Shown: one piece after another, positions 57,374 through 64,000 of the stretch
Numbering within the stretch: the first letter of the stretch is position 1
Layout: the number at the start of each line of letters is the position of its first letter
Origin: Amycolatopsis nigrescens CSC17Ta-90
GTDB taxonomy: Bacteria > Actinomycetota > Actinomycetes > Mycobacteriales > Pseudonocardiaceae
Assembly: GCF_000384315.1 (NCBI RefSeq)
Contig: NZ_ARVW01000001.1
Location: forward strand, 8,849,001 to 8,913,000
Length of the DNA: 64,000 nucleotides
Direction of reading: 5' to 3'
Position numbers and translations under genes: made by a program
The notes under the pieces: generated by a model
Database searches by the model: none
Seen by the model: the letters and a program-made list of their open reading frames with translations, nothing else
Told to the model about the DNA's origin: nothing

Positions 57374-57408
57374 CCCGGCGGAAAACCCACCCCACCAAGG
57401 AGAATCCC

Positions 57409-58542
57409 ATGACGATCACGCAGGTCCTGGCCAGGGCCATCGGCATCCCGGTCGGCAAGCCGACCAGGATGTCCAACCGCGAACTGGCCAACCGGCACTA
57501 CGTGCTGGTCGAGGTCACCGACGACACCGGGCACACCGGCATCGGCTACACCTACGCCGGCACCGCCGGTGCCTTCATCACCAAGGCCGCCGTGGACGAC
57601 CTGCTCGCGCCGGTGTACCTGGGCGCCGAGCAGGACGACATCTACGGGCTGTGGAGCCGCGCCTACCAGGAGACGCTGCTCGCCGGGCGCCGCGGCGCGG
57701 TCATCCGCGCACTGTCCGCCATCGACATCGCGCTCTGGGACCTCAAGGCGAAACGCGCCGGCCAGCCGCTGGCCGTGCTGCTCGGCGGTTCCACCGCACC
57801 GCAGCCGGCGTACGCGTCCGGCGGCTACTACCAGCCGGGCGAAGGCGAGTGGACTGAGGCGATCGTGAAGGAGATCGCGTTCAACGCGGCGCAGGGCTTC
57901 ACCGACCACAAGATCAAGGTCGGCGGCCTGACCGTCGCCGAGGACGCGCGGCGGGTCGCGGCCGCCGTGGAAGCGATCGGCGACGGCAAGCTCTCCCTGG
58001 ACGCCAACAACGCCTACCATTCGGTCCGCGAAGCCAGGGTCGCCATCGAGGCCTTCGAGCGCGCGGCCGGGGACGTTCCACTGTGGTGGTTCGAGGAGCC
58101 GCTGTCCCCCGAGGCGATCGTCGGGCACGGCGAGCTCGCCAGGCAGATCCGGACCCCGGTCGCGACCGGGGAGATCCACCAGACGCGCTGGGAGTTCCGC
58201 AGCCTGATCGAGGCGGGCTCGGCGTCGATCCTGCAGACCGACGCGGGCGTGGTCGGCGGCGTGACCGAATGGCTGCGGGTCGCGCACACCGCGGACAGCT
58301 TCGGCCTGCAGATGGCCCCGCACTGGCACCACAACCTGCACGTGCACCTCACCGCCGCGGTGGCCAACCCGCTCGTGGTCGAGTATTTCGCGCTGGAGAA
58401 GGGAATCTACAACTTCGAGCTGCTGCTCACCCCGCGGACCCGGCTGCGCTACCAGGACAACCAGGTGTTCCTGCCTGATCGCCCCGGGATCGGCATCGAG
58501 CTCGACGAGGACGTCGTCGCGAAGTACGAGATCAGCTCCTGA
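57409..58542 (+). CDS. Enolase-superfamily enzyme (mandelate racemase/acid-sugar dehydratase type)
   Basis: 377 residues, AAGGAG before the ATG. A capping domain of about 125 residues precedes a TIM barrel with the general bases K168-x-K170 (HKIKVGG), metal ligands D198 (LDANNAY), E229 or E230 (FEEPL) and E255 (TGEIHQ), and His near 305-308 (PHWHHNLH). This set is that of the mandelate racemase subgroup: racemases or dehydratases acting on alpha-hydroxy or sugar acids. A dehydratase making a 2-oxoacid would supply the upstream decarboxylase, but the substrate is open. Confidence 0.9.
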   Translation: MTITQVLARAIGIPVGKPTRMSNRELANRHYVLVEVTDDTGHTGIGYTYAGTAGAFITKAAVDDLLAPVYLGAEQDDIYGLWSRAYQETLLAGRRGAVIRALSAIDIALWDLKAKRAGQPLAVLLGGSTAPQPAYASGGYYQPGEGEWTEAIVKEIAFNAAQGFTDHKIKVGGLTVAEDARRVAAAVEAIGDGKLSLDANNAYHSVREARVAIEAFERAAGDVPLWWFEEPLSPEAIVGHGELARQIRTPVATGEIHQTRWEFRSLIEAGSASILQTDAGVVGGVTEWLRVAHTADSFGLQMAPHWHHNLHVHLTAAVANPLVVEYFALEKGIYNFELLLTPRTRLRYQDNQVFLPDRPGIGIELDEDVVAKYEISS

Positions 58543-58571
58543 ACTTCGGTGTGGCCGCCTCCCTCGTGATA

Positions 58572-58581
58572 AGTTGGAAAA
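58572..58581 (+). promoter_or_regulatory. AGTTGGAAAA motif before hxlR
   Basis: 34 bases upstream of the HxlR start; the same 10 bases occur at 62852-62861 between the molybdenum hydroxylase operon and the nitrilase gene. Probable HxlR binding site. Confidence 0.5.
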
Positions 58582-58614
58582 TCGAATCCACACCTCTCGA
58601 GGGAGGCATCCGCG

Positions 58615-59052
58615 ATGCCAGGTCCGGCCAGGCGCTGCTCGATCGCCAACGCGCTCGCCGTCATCGGGGAACGCTGGAGCATACTGGCGATCCGCGAAAT
58701 CTCCTTCGGCAACCGGCGCTTCGACCAGATCGTGCGCAACACCGGGGCCAGCAGGGACATCCTCACCGCGCGGCTGAGGACACTGGTGGAGACCGGCGTC
58801 CTGGAACGGCGCCAGTACGAGCAACGGCCGCCCCGGTACGAGTACGTGCTCACCGAGGCGGGCCAGGCGCTGCAACCGGTCCTGCTCAACCTGATGGAAT
58901 GGGGCGACCGCTACATCACCAAGGGCCGCCCGCCGACGGTGTGGCGGCACGAGTGCGGCGCCGAGCTCCATCCCGTCACGGTCTGCGCGGAATGCCGCGA
59001 ACCGGCCCTGCCCGACCAGCTCACCCCCATCCGCATCGGCAAAGTCTCCTAA
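58615..59052 (+). CDS. HxlR-family transcriptional regulator
   Basis: 145 residues; ATG preceded by GAGGGAGG. Typical HxlR opening CSIANALAVIGERWSILAIREI, then GNRRFDQIVRNTGASRDILTARLRTLVETGVL and YVLTEAGQAL. A C-terminal ECGAELHP/VCAECREP segment with Cys pairs is a small metal- or redox-sensitive tail found in one branch. It probably controls the hydroxylase operon and nitrilase downstream. Confidence 0.92.
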   Translation: MPGPARRCSIANALAVIGERWSILAIREISFGNRRFDQIVRNTGASRDILTARLRTLVETGVLERRQYEQRPPRYEYVLTEAGQALQPVLLNLMEWGDRYITKGRPPTVWRHECGAELHPVTVCAECREPALPDQLTPIRIGKVS

Positions 59053-59140
59053 CCCGCGAGTCCCACCTTCACACCCCGCGAGTCCCACACTCCGCCCCGG
59101 CGAGTTCCACCTCGGAGCCCGGCGAGTTCCCCGTTCGGAC
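59053..59140. repeat. Four tandem repeats with exact 22-base period
   Basis: Units begin at 59053, 59075, 59097 and 59119, with cores CCCGCGAGTCCCAC (twice), CCGGCGAGTTCCAC and CCGGCGAGTTCCCC. They start directly after the hxlR stop and end just before the stop of the converging FAD-subunit gene. The core resembles the 22-base repeat at 20084-20127. Confidence 0.75.
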
Positions 59141-59148
59141 TCACTGAG

Positions 59149-60009
59149 TCACACAGCCAGCTCGGCGAGAGTGCGGCGAATCAGGAGCGCAAGACGCTTA
59201 CGCCGATAACCGGGCGAGGCGTAGTAGTCACCCTGATAATCCAGTCCCGCCAGGGAGTCCTGGATCGCTTCCCCGAGCCGCCGCTGGTCCGCGAAATCGA
59301 GACCGGGCAACGCGGCTTCGAGCACCGGCAGCCGCCGCGGATACGCCAGCGCGCCGGACACCGCGACACTGGCCCGTTCGACGCGGCCATCGCCCCCCGG
59401 AGTCAACACGATCGCCGCACCGGCCACACTCCAGCCGACCGCGACGTGCTTGACCTTGCGATAGCCGGCCACCGCACCTGCGCCGGGCAGCGGGAGGCGC
59501 AGCGAGCGGGCGAACTCGCCGGGCGCCAGCGCGTTCTCCGCCGGCCCGCGCACGAAATCGCCCAGTGCCACCGTGCGACGCCCGCGCACTCCGTCCACCA
59601 GCAACACGCCGTCCAGCGCGAGTGCGGCGGCGAGCCAGTCACCGCCGGGGGCCACCTCGCAACAGGCGCCGACGAGCGTGCCTCTCCTGCGCACCAAGGG
59701 ATCCGCGGCCACGTTCGCCACTTCCAGCAGCAACGGCAGCCGCGCGGCCACGTCGGGATGACCCGCGATGTCGGCCTGGCGCGCCATCGCGCCGAAGGTC
59801 AGCGCGTCCAGGCCGACCGCGATCTCGTCCAGTCCGGGCACTCCGGACAGGTCCAGCACGAGCGCGGGGTTCTTCCGCCGGAGCTTGAGATCGGTGAGCA
59901 GGCTCTGCCCACCGGCCAGCAGCCGCGCCCGGTCGCCGTGCCCCGCCAGAGCGGCCTTCAGGTCCTGGATCGTGCGCGGCCGGAGGTAGTCGAAGGACGA
60001 CGGGATCAT
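59149..60009 (-). CDS. Molybdenum hydroxylase FAD-binding subunit (CoxM-like)
   Basis: 286 residues; starts FDYLRPRTIQDLKAAL, FAD pyrophosphate loop ARLLAGGQSLLTDLKL and second FAD motif RRRGTLVGACCEVAPGGDW. The ATG overlaps the large-subunit stop. It accepts electrons from the 2Fe-2S subunit. Last gene of the S-L-M operon. Confidence 0.93.
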   Translation of the reverse strand: MIPSSFDYLRPRTIQDLKAALAGHGDRARLLAGGQSLLTDLKLRRKNPALVLDLSGVPGLDEIAVGLDALTFGAMARQADIAGHPDVAARLPLLLEVANVAADPLVRRRGTLVGACCEVAPGGDWLAAALALDGVLLVDGVRGRRTVALGDFVRGPAENALAPGEFARSLRLPLPGAGAVAGYRKVKHVAVGWSVAGAAIVLTPGGDGRVERASVAVSGALAYPRRLPVLEAALPGLDFADQRRLGEAIQDSLAGLDYQGDYYASPGYRRKRLALLIRRTLAELAV

Positions 60010-62321
60010 CGGGCGACCCGCTCGATGGCGTCGAGCACGCGTTCGGGGGTCAGCGGCATTTCGATCTCCTTGACGCCGAGCGGCCACAGCGCGTCGAGCA
60101 CGGCGTTGACCACGGTCGGCGGCGCGGCGATGGTGCCGGCCTCGCCCACTCCCTTGGCGCCGAGCGGGTTGGTCGGGCTCGGGGTCTCCACGAAGGACGT
60201 CTCGAAGCGCGGCACCAGGTCGAACCGGGGAATCGGCGGATCGGCAGCGGGGTGCCCGCCCACGCCGTAGTGCGCCCCTTCGAACAGCGCCTGGCCGATC
60301 CCCTGGGCCAGCGCGCCGTGCACCTGACCGCGCGCGAGCAGCGGGTTGATCACCACCCCGAAGTCGTCGATCGCGAAATAGCGGCGAAGCGACACCTCCC
60401 CCGACTCCGCGTCCACCTCCACCACCGCGAGATGCGCGCCGTACGGGGCGGACATCGCGGACGGCTGGTAGAACTCGGTCTCCTCCAGCCCGATGCCCTG
60501 CCCGGCAGGCAGTCCCTGACCGGTCCACGCCCGGCGCGCCACGTCCCGCACGGTCACCGACGCGTCCCCGGTCCGGCAGTGACCGCCGGACAGCTCGATC
60601 CGCTCGGGTGAGGTACCCAGCAGCACCGCCGCGATCGCCCTGATCCGCGCGGCCACCCGCGCCGCCGCCACCTTGACCGCGCTGCCCCCGACCACCACCG
60701 ACCGGGAGTTGAAGGTGCCGACGCCCACCGGCACCAGGTCGGTGTCCCCCTGCACGACCTCGACCTGGTCCGGGGCCAGCCCCAGCTCGTCCGCCGCGAT
60801 CTGCGCGAAGGTGGTCGCGTGCCCCTGACCGTGACTGTGCGAACCGGACAGCACGGTCGCCTGTCCCCCTGGATGCACCCGGACCACCGCGGTCTCGAAG
60901 CCACCGCGGTCGAAGCCCACCCTGGCCAGCCCGTCCGGCATCCCGGTACCGCAGGTCTCGGTGAAGCAGCTGACCCCGATCCCGACCAGCTTTCCCTCCG
61001 CCAGTGCCGCCCGTTGCCCGGCACGCAGCTCCGCGTAACCGGCGGTGTCCAGCGCCAGGCGCAGGGTGTCCGCGTACCGCCCGCTGTCCAGGTACGCGCC
61101 GACCGGCTGGTACTTCGGCAACTGCTCGGGACGGAGGAAGTTGCGGAACCGGACCTCGACCGGGTCCAGCCCGAGCTCGCGCGCCACCCGGTCCACCGTG
61201 CGCTCGATCAGGTACGAAGCCTCGGGCCTGCCGGCGCCGCGGTAGGCGTCGACCGGGGTGGTGTTGGTGAACACGCAGTCCACGGACATCTCGGCGTGCG
61301 GGATGTCGTAGACCCCGGCGATGTACATGATCACGTTCAGCGTGGGCACGCCGGTGCCCATGGAGGAAAGGTACGCGCCCACGTTGGCCGTGCCGCGCAC
61401 GCGCAGGGCGACGATCTTGCCGTCCCGGTTCGCGGCCACCTCGACCCGCATCGCGTGGTCGCGACCGTGCGTGGTCGCGACCAGGTTCTCCCGCCGGGTC
61501 TCCACCCACTTCACCGGCCTGCCCAGCCGGATCGCCGCCTCGGCGAGCACGAACTCCTCCGGATAGGTGTGCATCTTGGCGCCGAACCCACCGCCGACGT
61601 CGGGTGAGACGACGCGGAGCCGGTGCTCGGGGAAGCCGAGGCCCTCGGCCAGGTTCCGGCGCAGGTTGTGCGGCAGCTGGGTCGAGGAGTGCACGGTCAG
61701 CCGTTCCCGCACCGCGTCGTAGTCGGCGAGCACCACCCTGGGTTCCAGCGAGAACGGCACCAGCCGCTGGTTGCGCAGGCCGAACTCGAACCGCAGGTCG
61801 GCCTGCGCCTCGTCGAAACCGCCGTTGCCCATGGCAAACCTGGCGGCGACGTTGTCCGGCAGGTCTTCGTGCACCAGTGGCGCATTGTCGTCGCGCGCCT
61901 GTTCCTGGTCCAGCACGAAGGGCAGCGGCTGATACCCCACCCGGACCGCTTCGACGGCGTCGGCCGCGTCCTCCCGCCGCTCCGCGATGACCACCGCGAC
62001 CGCCTCGCCGACGTGCCGGACCCGGTCCACGGCCAGTACCGGCCTGCCCTTGACGCGGCTGCCGGGAATGAGCCAGTCCGGCCGGACCGAGGCCGGCTCG
62101 CCGAGATCCTCGGCGGTCAGCACCGCGACCACGCCCGGCATCGCACCGGCCGCACCGGTGTCCACCCCGGTGATCCGCGCGTGCGGGTGCGGGCTGCGCG
62201 CGAAAGCGGCGTGCAGCAGGCCCGGCGGCGCGATGTCGTCCACGTACCGGCCGCGCCCGGTGACGAACCGCCGGTCCTCCGCCAGCCGCCGTACCGGACG
62301 GCCGACCCAGTCACCCCTCAT
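60006..62321 (-). CDS. Molybdenum hydroxylase large subunit (CoxL-like, form II)
   Basis: 771 residues from ATG 62321 (overlap ATGA with the small subunit). Xanthine-oxidase-family molybdopterin-cytosine-dinucleotide subunit. The active-site loop reads AYRGAGR (about residue 365-371), the form II signature; true CO dehydrogenases (form I) have AYxCSFR, so CO oxidation is unlikely. GGGFGAKMHTYPEEF, GSHSHGQGHATTFAQIAADELG and ENPLLARGQVHGALAQGIGQALFEG-type regions and the C-terminal catalytic Glu region GVGEAG are all present. It would hydroxylate an N-heterocycle, aldehyde or similar compound. Confidence 0.93.
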   Translation of the reverse strand: MRGDWVGRPVRRLAEDRRFVTGRGRYVDDIAPPGLLHAAFARSPHPHARITGVDTGAAGAMPGVVAVLTAEDLGEPASVRPDWLIPGSRVKGRPVLAVDRVRHVGEAVAVVIAERREDAADAVEAVRVGYQPLPFVLDQEQARDDNAPLVHEDLPDNVAARFAMGNGGFDEAQADLRFEFGLRNQRLVPFSLEPRVVLADYDAVRERLTVHSSTQLPHNLRRNLAEGLGFPEHRLRVVSPDVGGGFGAKMHTYPEEFVLAEAAIRLGRPVKWVETRRENLVATTHGRDHAMRVEVAANRDGKIVALRVRGTANVGAYLSSMGTGVPTLNVIMYIAGVYDIPHAEMSVDCVFTNTTPVDAYRGAGRPEASYLIERTVDRVARELGLDPVEVRFRNFLRPEQLPKYQPVGAYLDSGRYADTLRLALDTAGYAELRAGQRAALAEGKLVGIGVSCFTETCGTGMPDGLARVGFDRGGFETAVVRVHPGGQATVLSGSHSHGQGHATTFAQIAADELGLAPDQVEVVQGDTDLVPVGVGTFNSRSVVVGGSAVKVAAARVAARIRAIAAVLLGTSPERIELSGGHCRTGDASVTVRDVARRAWTGQGLPAGQGIGLEETEFYQPSAMSAPYGAHLAVVEVDAESGEVSLRRYFAIDDFGVVINPLLARGQVHGALAQGIGQALFEGAHYGVGGHPAADPPIPRFDLVPRFETSFVETPSPTNPLGAKGVGEAGTIAAPPTVVNAVLDALWPLGVKEIEMPLTPERVLDAIERVAR

Positions 62322-62794
62322 CGTCCGGTCACCGACAGCACCGCGTCCACGATGTGCTGGTATCCGGTGCACCGGCACAGGTTTCCGCGCAGGCATTGGC
62401 GGACCTCGTCTTCGGTCGGATTCGGATTGTGCCGCAACAGGTCGGCGGCCGCGCACAACATGCCCGGCGTGCAATAGCCGCACTGCAACGCGTGGTGTTC
62501 ACCGAAGGCGGTCTGCAGCGGATGCGGTTCCCCGTCCCGCGCGAGCCCGGCCGCGGTGACCACCTCCGCGCCGTCGCACTGCACGGCCAGCACCAGGCAG
62601 GACTTCACCGCGTCGCCGTCGAGCAGCACCGTGCAGGCCCCGCAGCGGCCGGTTTCGCAGCCGACGTGCGGCGCGGTCACCCCGAAAGTCTCCCGCAGGG
62701 CGAGCACGAGCAGGGTGCGCGGGGCGACCCTGCCCCGCCTGCGCACCCCGTCGACGGTGAGCTCGATGGGCACGGATCGCTCGTGTTCCGACAC
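62318..62794 (-). CDS. Molybdenum hydroxylase 2Fe-2S subunit (CoxS-like)
   Basis: 158 residues, GTG start with AAGGAGA upstream. The plant-type 2Fe-2S site is in VGCETGRCGACTVLLDG and the second cluster in CGYCTPGM and CRGNLCRCTGYQ. First gene of the S-L-M operon, divergent to the nitrilase gene; two AGTTGG-type half sites lie upstream. Confidence 0.95.
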   Translation of the reverse strand: MSEHERSVPIELTVDGVRRRGRVAPRTLLVLALRETFGVTAPHVGCETGRCGACTVLLDGDAVKSCLVLAVQCDGAEVVTAAGLARDGEPHPLQTAFGEHHALQCGYCTPGMLCAAADLLRHNPNPTEDEVRQCLRGNLCRCTGYQHIVDAVLSVTGR

Positions 62795-62825
62795 GGGTCT
62801 TCTCCTTCGGGCCCATTAAGTCGCA

Positions 62826-62861
62826 TTTCCCAACTAACAGTAGACCCAGCGAGTTGGAAAA
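62826..62861. promoter_or_regulatory. Inverted TTTCCCAACT ... AGTTGGAAAA sites
   Basis: TTTCCCAACT (62826-62835) and AGTTGGAAAA (62852-62861), 9 of 10 bases complementary, 16 bases apart, 32-67 bases before the 2Fe-2S subunit start. A further CAACT (62864-62868) makes AGTTG-N7-CAACT. The second arm is identical to the motif before hxlR. Confidence 0.58.
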
Positions 62862-62966
62862 CACAACTATCTTCGGGCCGCACACAACGTCGGGGTTTCC
62901 GGCTCTCGCCGTACACTTTGTCCCTTGCCGGGTGCCCGCCGAGGCTGAACAGTGTGCACATGCCAC

Positions 62967-63002
62967 CGGACACTCCATCGGACACTCCGCCGGACACTCC
63001 AC
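62967..63002 (+). repeat. Three 12-base tandem repeats before the nitrilase
   Basis: CGGACACTCC followed by two variable bases (AT, GC, AC), three times. In the nitrilase frame they would read GHSIGHSAGHST if translation began further upstream. They lie 17 bases before ATG 63019, directly before ATG 63004. Confidence 0.75.
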
Positions 63003-63018
63003 AATGGCCGGACCAGCG

Positions 63019-63789
63019 ATGAGGATCGCCGGGCTGCAAACACCGGGCACACCGGGTGACGTCCGGGCCAACCTGGCCGAGCTGGACCGGGCCGCCGCGG
63101 ACGCCGCCGGCCTCGGCGCCCGGCTGCTGATCACGCCCGAGCTGTTCGTCACCGGATACGACATCGGCGACACGGTGCGCGACCTCGCCCGCGCGGACCT
63201 GACCGGCCCGGCCGCGGAAATCGCCGCGCGCCACGGCGTGGCGATCCTGCTCGGCGCGCCGGAGCAGGACGGGAACGCCTGCTACAACACGGCTTTCTTC
63301 CTCGACGAGCACGGTGGGCTACTCGGCCGTTACCGCAAGACGCACCTGTTCGGCGAGCTGGACCGGCGGTACTTCACCCCTGGCGACGAGCTCGTGCACA
63401 CGGTGACCTACCACGACCTGAAGATCGCTTTGCTGATCTGCTACGACGTCGAGTTCCCGGAAGCGGTCCGCGCGGCCGCGCTGGCCGGCGCGCAGCTGGT
63501 CGCCGTGCCGACCGCGCAGATGACACCCTTCGAGTTCGTCGCGGAGCAGCTCATCCGCACCCGCGCCTGGGAGAACCAGGTCTACCTGGCCTACATCAAC
63601 CACGACGGCAGCGAGAACACGCTCAGCTACGTCGGACGCAGCAGCATCGTCGCGCCGTCGGGCGAGGTCCTCGACTCCGCGGTGCACGGCACCCACCTGC
63701 TGGTCGCCGACGTCGAACCGGCCGTGGTGGCCGAGGCCCAGCGGGCCAATCCCTATCTAGCCGACCGGATGCCGCACCTCTACGACTGA
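63019..63789 (+). CDS. Nitrilase-superfamily amidase (carbon-nitrogen hydrolase)
   Basis: 256 residues from ATG 63019; ATG 63004 is possible, and a longer frame reaches through the GHS repeats. The catalytic triad is E41 (TPELFVTGYD), K107 (YRKTHLFG) and C141 (LLICYDVEFPE). Ends with TRAWENQVYLAYIN and YVGRSSIVAPSGEVL. It hydrolyses an amide or nitrile, and the short length fits omega-amidase or related amidases. Divergent to a molybdenum hydroxylase operon and upstream of an APC permease, so all may serve one N-containing compound. Confidence 0.9.
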   Translation: MRIAGLQTPGTPGDVRANLAELDRAAADAAGLGARLLITPELFVTGYDIGDTVRDLARADLTGPAAEIAARHGVAILLGAPEQDGNACYNTAFFLDEHGGLLGRYRKTHLFGELDRRYFTPGDELVHTVTYHDLKIALLICYDVEFPEAVRAAALAGAQLVAVPTAQMTPFEFVAEQLIRTRAWENQVYLAYINHDGSENTLSYVGRSSIVAPSGEVLDSAVHGTHLLVADVEPAVVAEAQRANPYLADRMPHLYD

Positions 63790-63827
63790 GATGGGGGCAT
63801 GCGACGTTTTTTGCGCATGTCCCCATC
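63790..63827 (+). terminator. Hairpin after nitrilase gene
   Basis: GATGGGG-G-CATGCG pairs with CGCATG-T-CCCCATC with one G-T mismatch, starting one base after the stop; the 10-base loop contains six T residues. Confidence 0.7.
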
Positions 63828-63868
63828 GATCGGGTGCGGGTGTCCCGCAAGATTCTGAGGAGACCGCC

Positions 63869-64000
63869 TTGGCCATCGAAGCGAACGCAGGCACGAACGA
63901 CGACGGATCCGCCCCGGCCGGCAGGCTGTCCGGCAAGCTCGGCACCGGCCGCATCGTGTTCATGGTCATCGCCGCGGCCGCGCCGCTCACCGTGATCGGC
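63869..64000 (+). CDS. APC-family amino acid/amine permease, 5' part only
   Basis: 44 codons from TTG 63869 (GAGGAG upstream), running off the right edge. After a hydrophilic N-terminus, GRLSGKLGTGRIVFMVIAAAAPLTVIG is the typical start of the first membrane segment of APC permeases. The hairpin at 63790 separates it from the nitrilase, but the same orientation suggests a linked uptake role. Confidence 0.8.
   Translation, partial: MAIEANAGTNDDGSAPAGRLSGKLGTGRIVFMVIAAAAPLTVIG

Noticed and set aside
59053..59140. CRISPR-like repeat array
   Set aside because: The 22-base units are directly adjacent with no unique spacers, and no cas gene is present.
60006..62321. Carbon monoxide dehydrogenase (form I)
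   Set aside because: The active-site loop is AYRGAGR, not AYxCSFR, so the gene is called a form II hydroxylase.

Overview
The window is very GC-rich, with almost every codon ending in G or C, many GTG/TTG starts and strong GGAGG-type ribosome binding sites. Together with a single-chain 1825-residue acyl-CoA carboxylase, TetR/GntR/HxlR/BlaI regulators, streptogrisin-like protease and abundant secreted glycosidases, this points to a soil actinomycete, most likely of the Pseudonocardiales (Amycolatopsis-like). The genus is an inference. No tRNA, rRNA, CRISPR array, insertion sequence or prophage was seen.

Layout. 1-3.9 kb: BlaI/M56 sensor-regulator pair, a class A beta-lactamase-like protein, and a divergent FAD monooxygenase/TetR pair with twin operators. 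4-9.1 kb: CopC-like protein and a lipid-linked sugar module (two membrane GT-C transferases plus a DPM1-like/GtrA fusion). 9.5-11.7 kb: pentapeptide protein, a small ORF ending in a long hairpin, and secreted endonuclease I. 11.8-16.7 kb: three-gene secreted polysaccharide operon, including a GH16-PL6 fusion. 16.8-20.1 kb: frameshifted carboxymuconolactone-decarboxylase-like gene, SDR, TetR, small membrane protein and a DinB-type protein. 20.3-25.7 kb: giant acyl-CoA carboxylase. 25.8-28 kb: GntR-ABC transporter operon. 28.2-31.4 kb: toroid protein, VOC protein, alpha-L-fucosidase. 31.6-35.1 kb: dnaE with two blocks of unusual codon use. 35.3-45.2 kb: LysR, GH16 and an eight-gene exopolysaccharide operon joined by 4-base start/stop overlaps. 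45.4-52.5 kb: tiny Cys-rich protein, B3/B4 protein, MFS exporter, His-rich membrane protein with a CopC-CopD fusion, secreted S1 protease, tyrosine phosphatase-like protein. 52.6-64 kb: catabolic region with an MFS importer, GntR, two-subunit ThDP decarboxylase, aldehyde dehydrogenase and enolase-superfamily enzyme; then HxlR, a three-subunit molybdenum hydroxylase, nitrilase and the start of an APC permease.

How it fits together. Two synthesis modules build surface glycans (4.7-9.1 and 37-45 kb), several secreted enzymes cut polysaccharides, protein and DNA outside the cell, and the last 11 kb looks like one or two uptake-and-oxidation pathways whose substrate is not identifiable from sequence. 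Shared motifs tie parts together: GCATGCTACT before the MFS importer and before the decarboxylase operon, and AGTTGGAAAA before hxlR and between the hydroxylase operon and the nitrilase. A palindromic element recurs at three loci (four copies), and two loci carry 22-base-period tandem repeats with a similar core.
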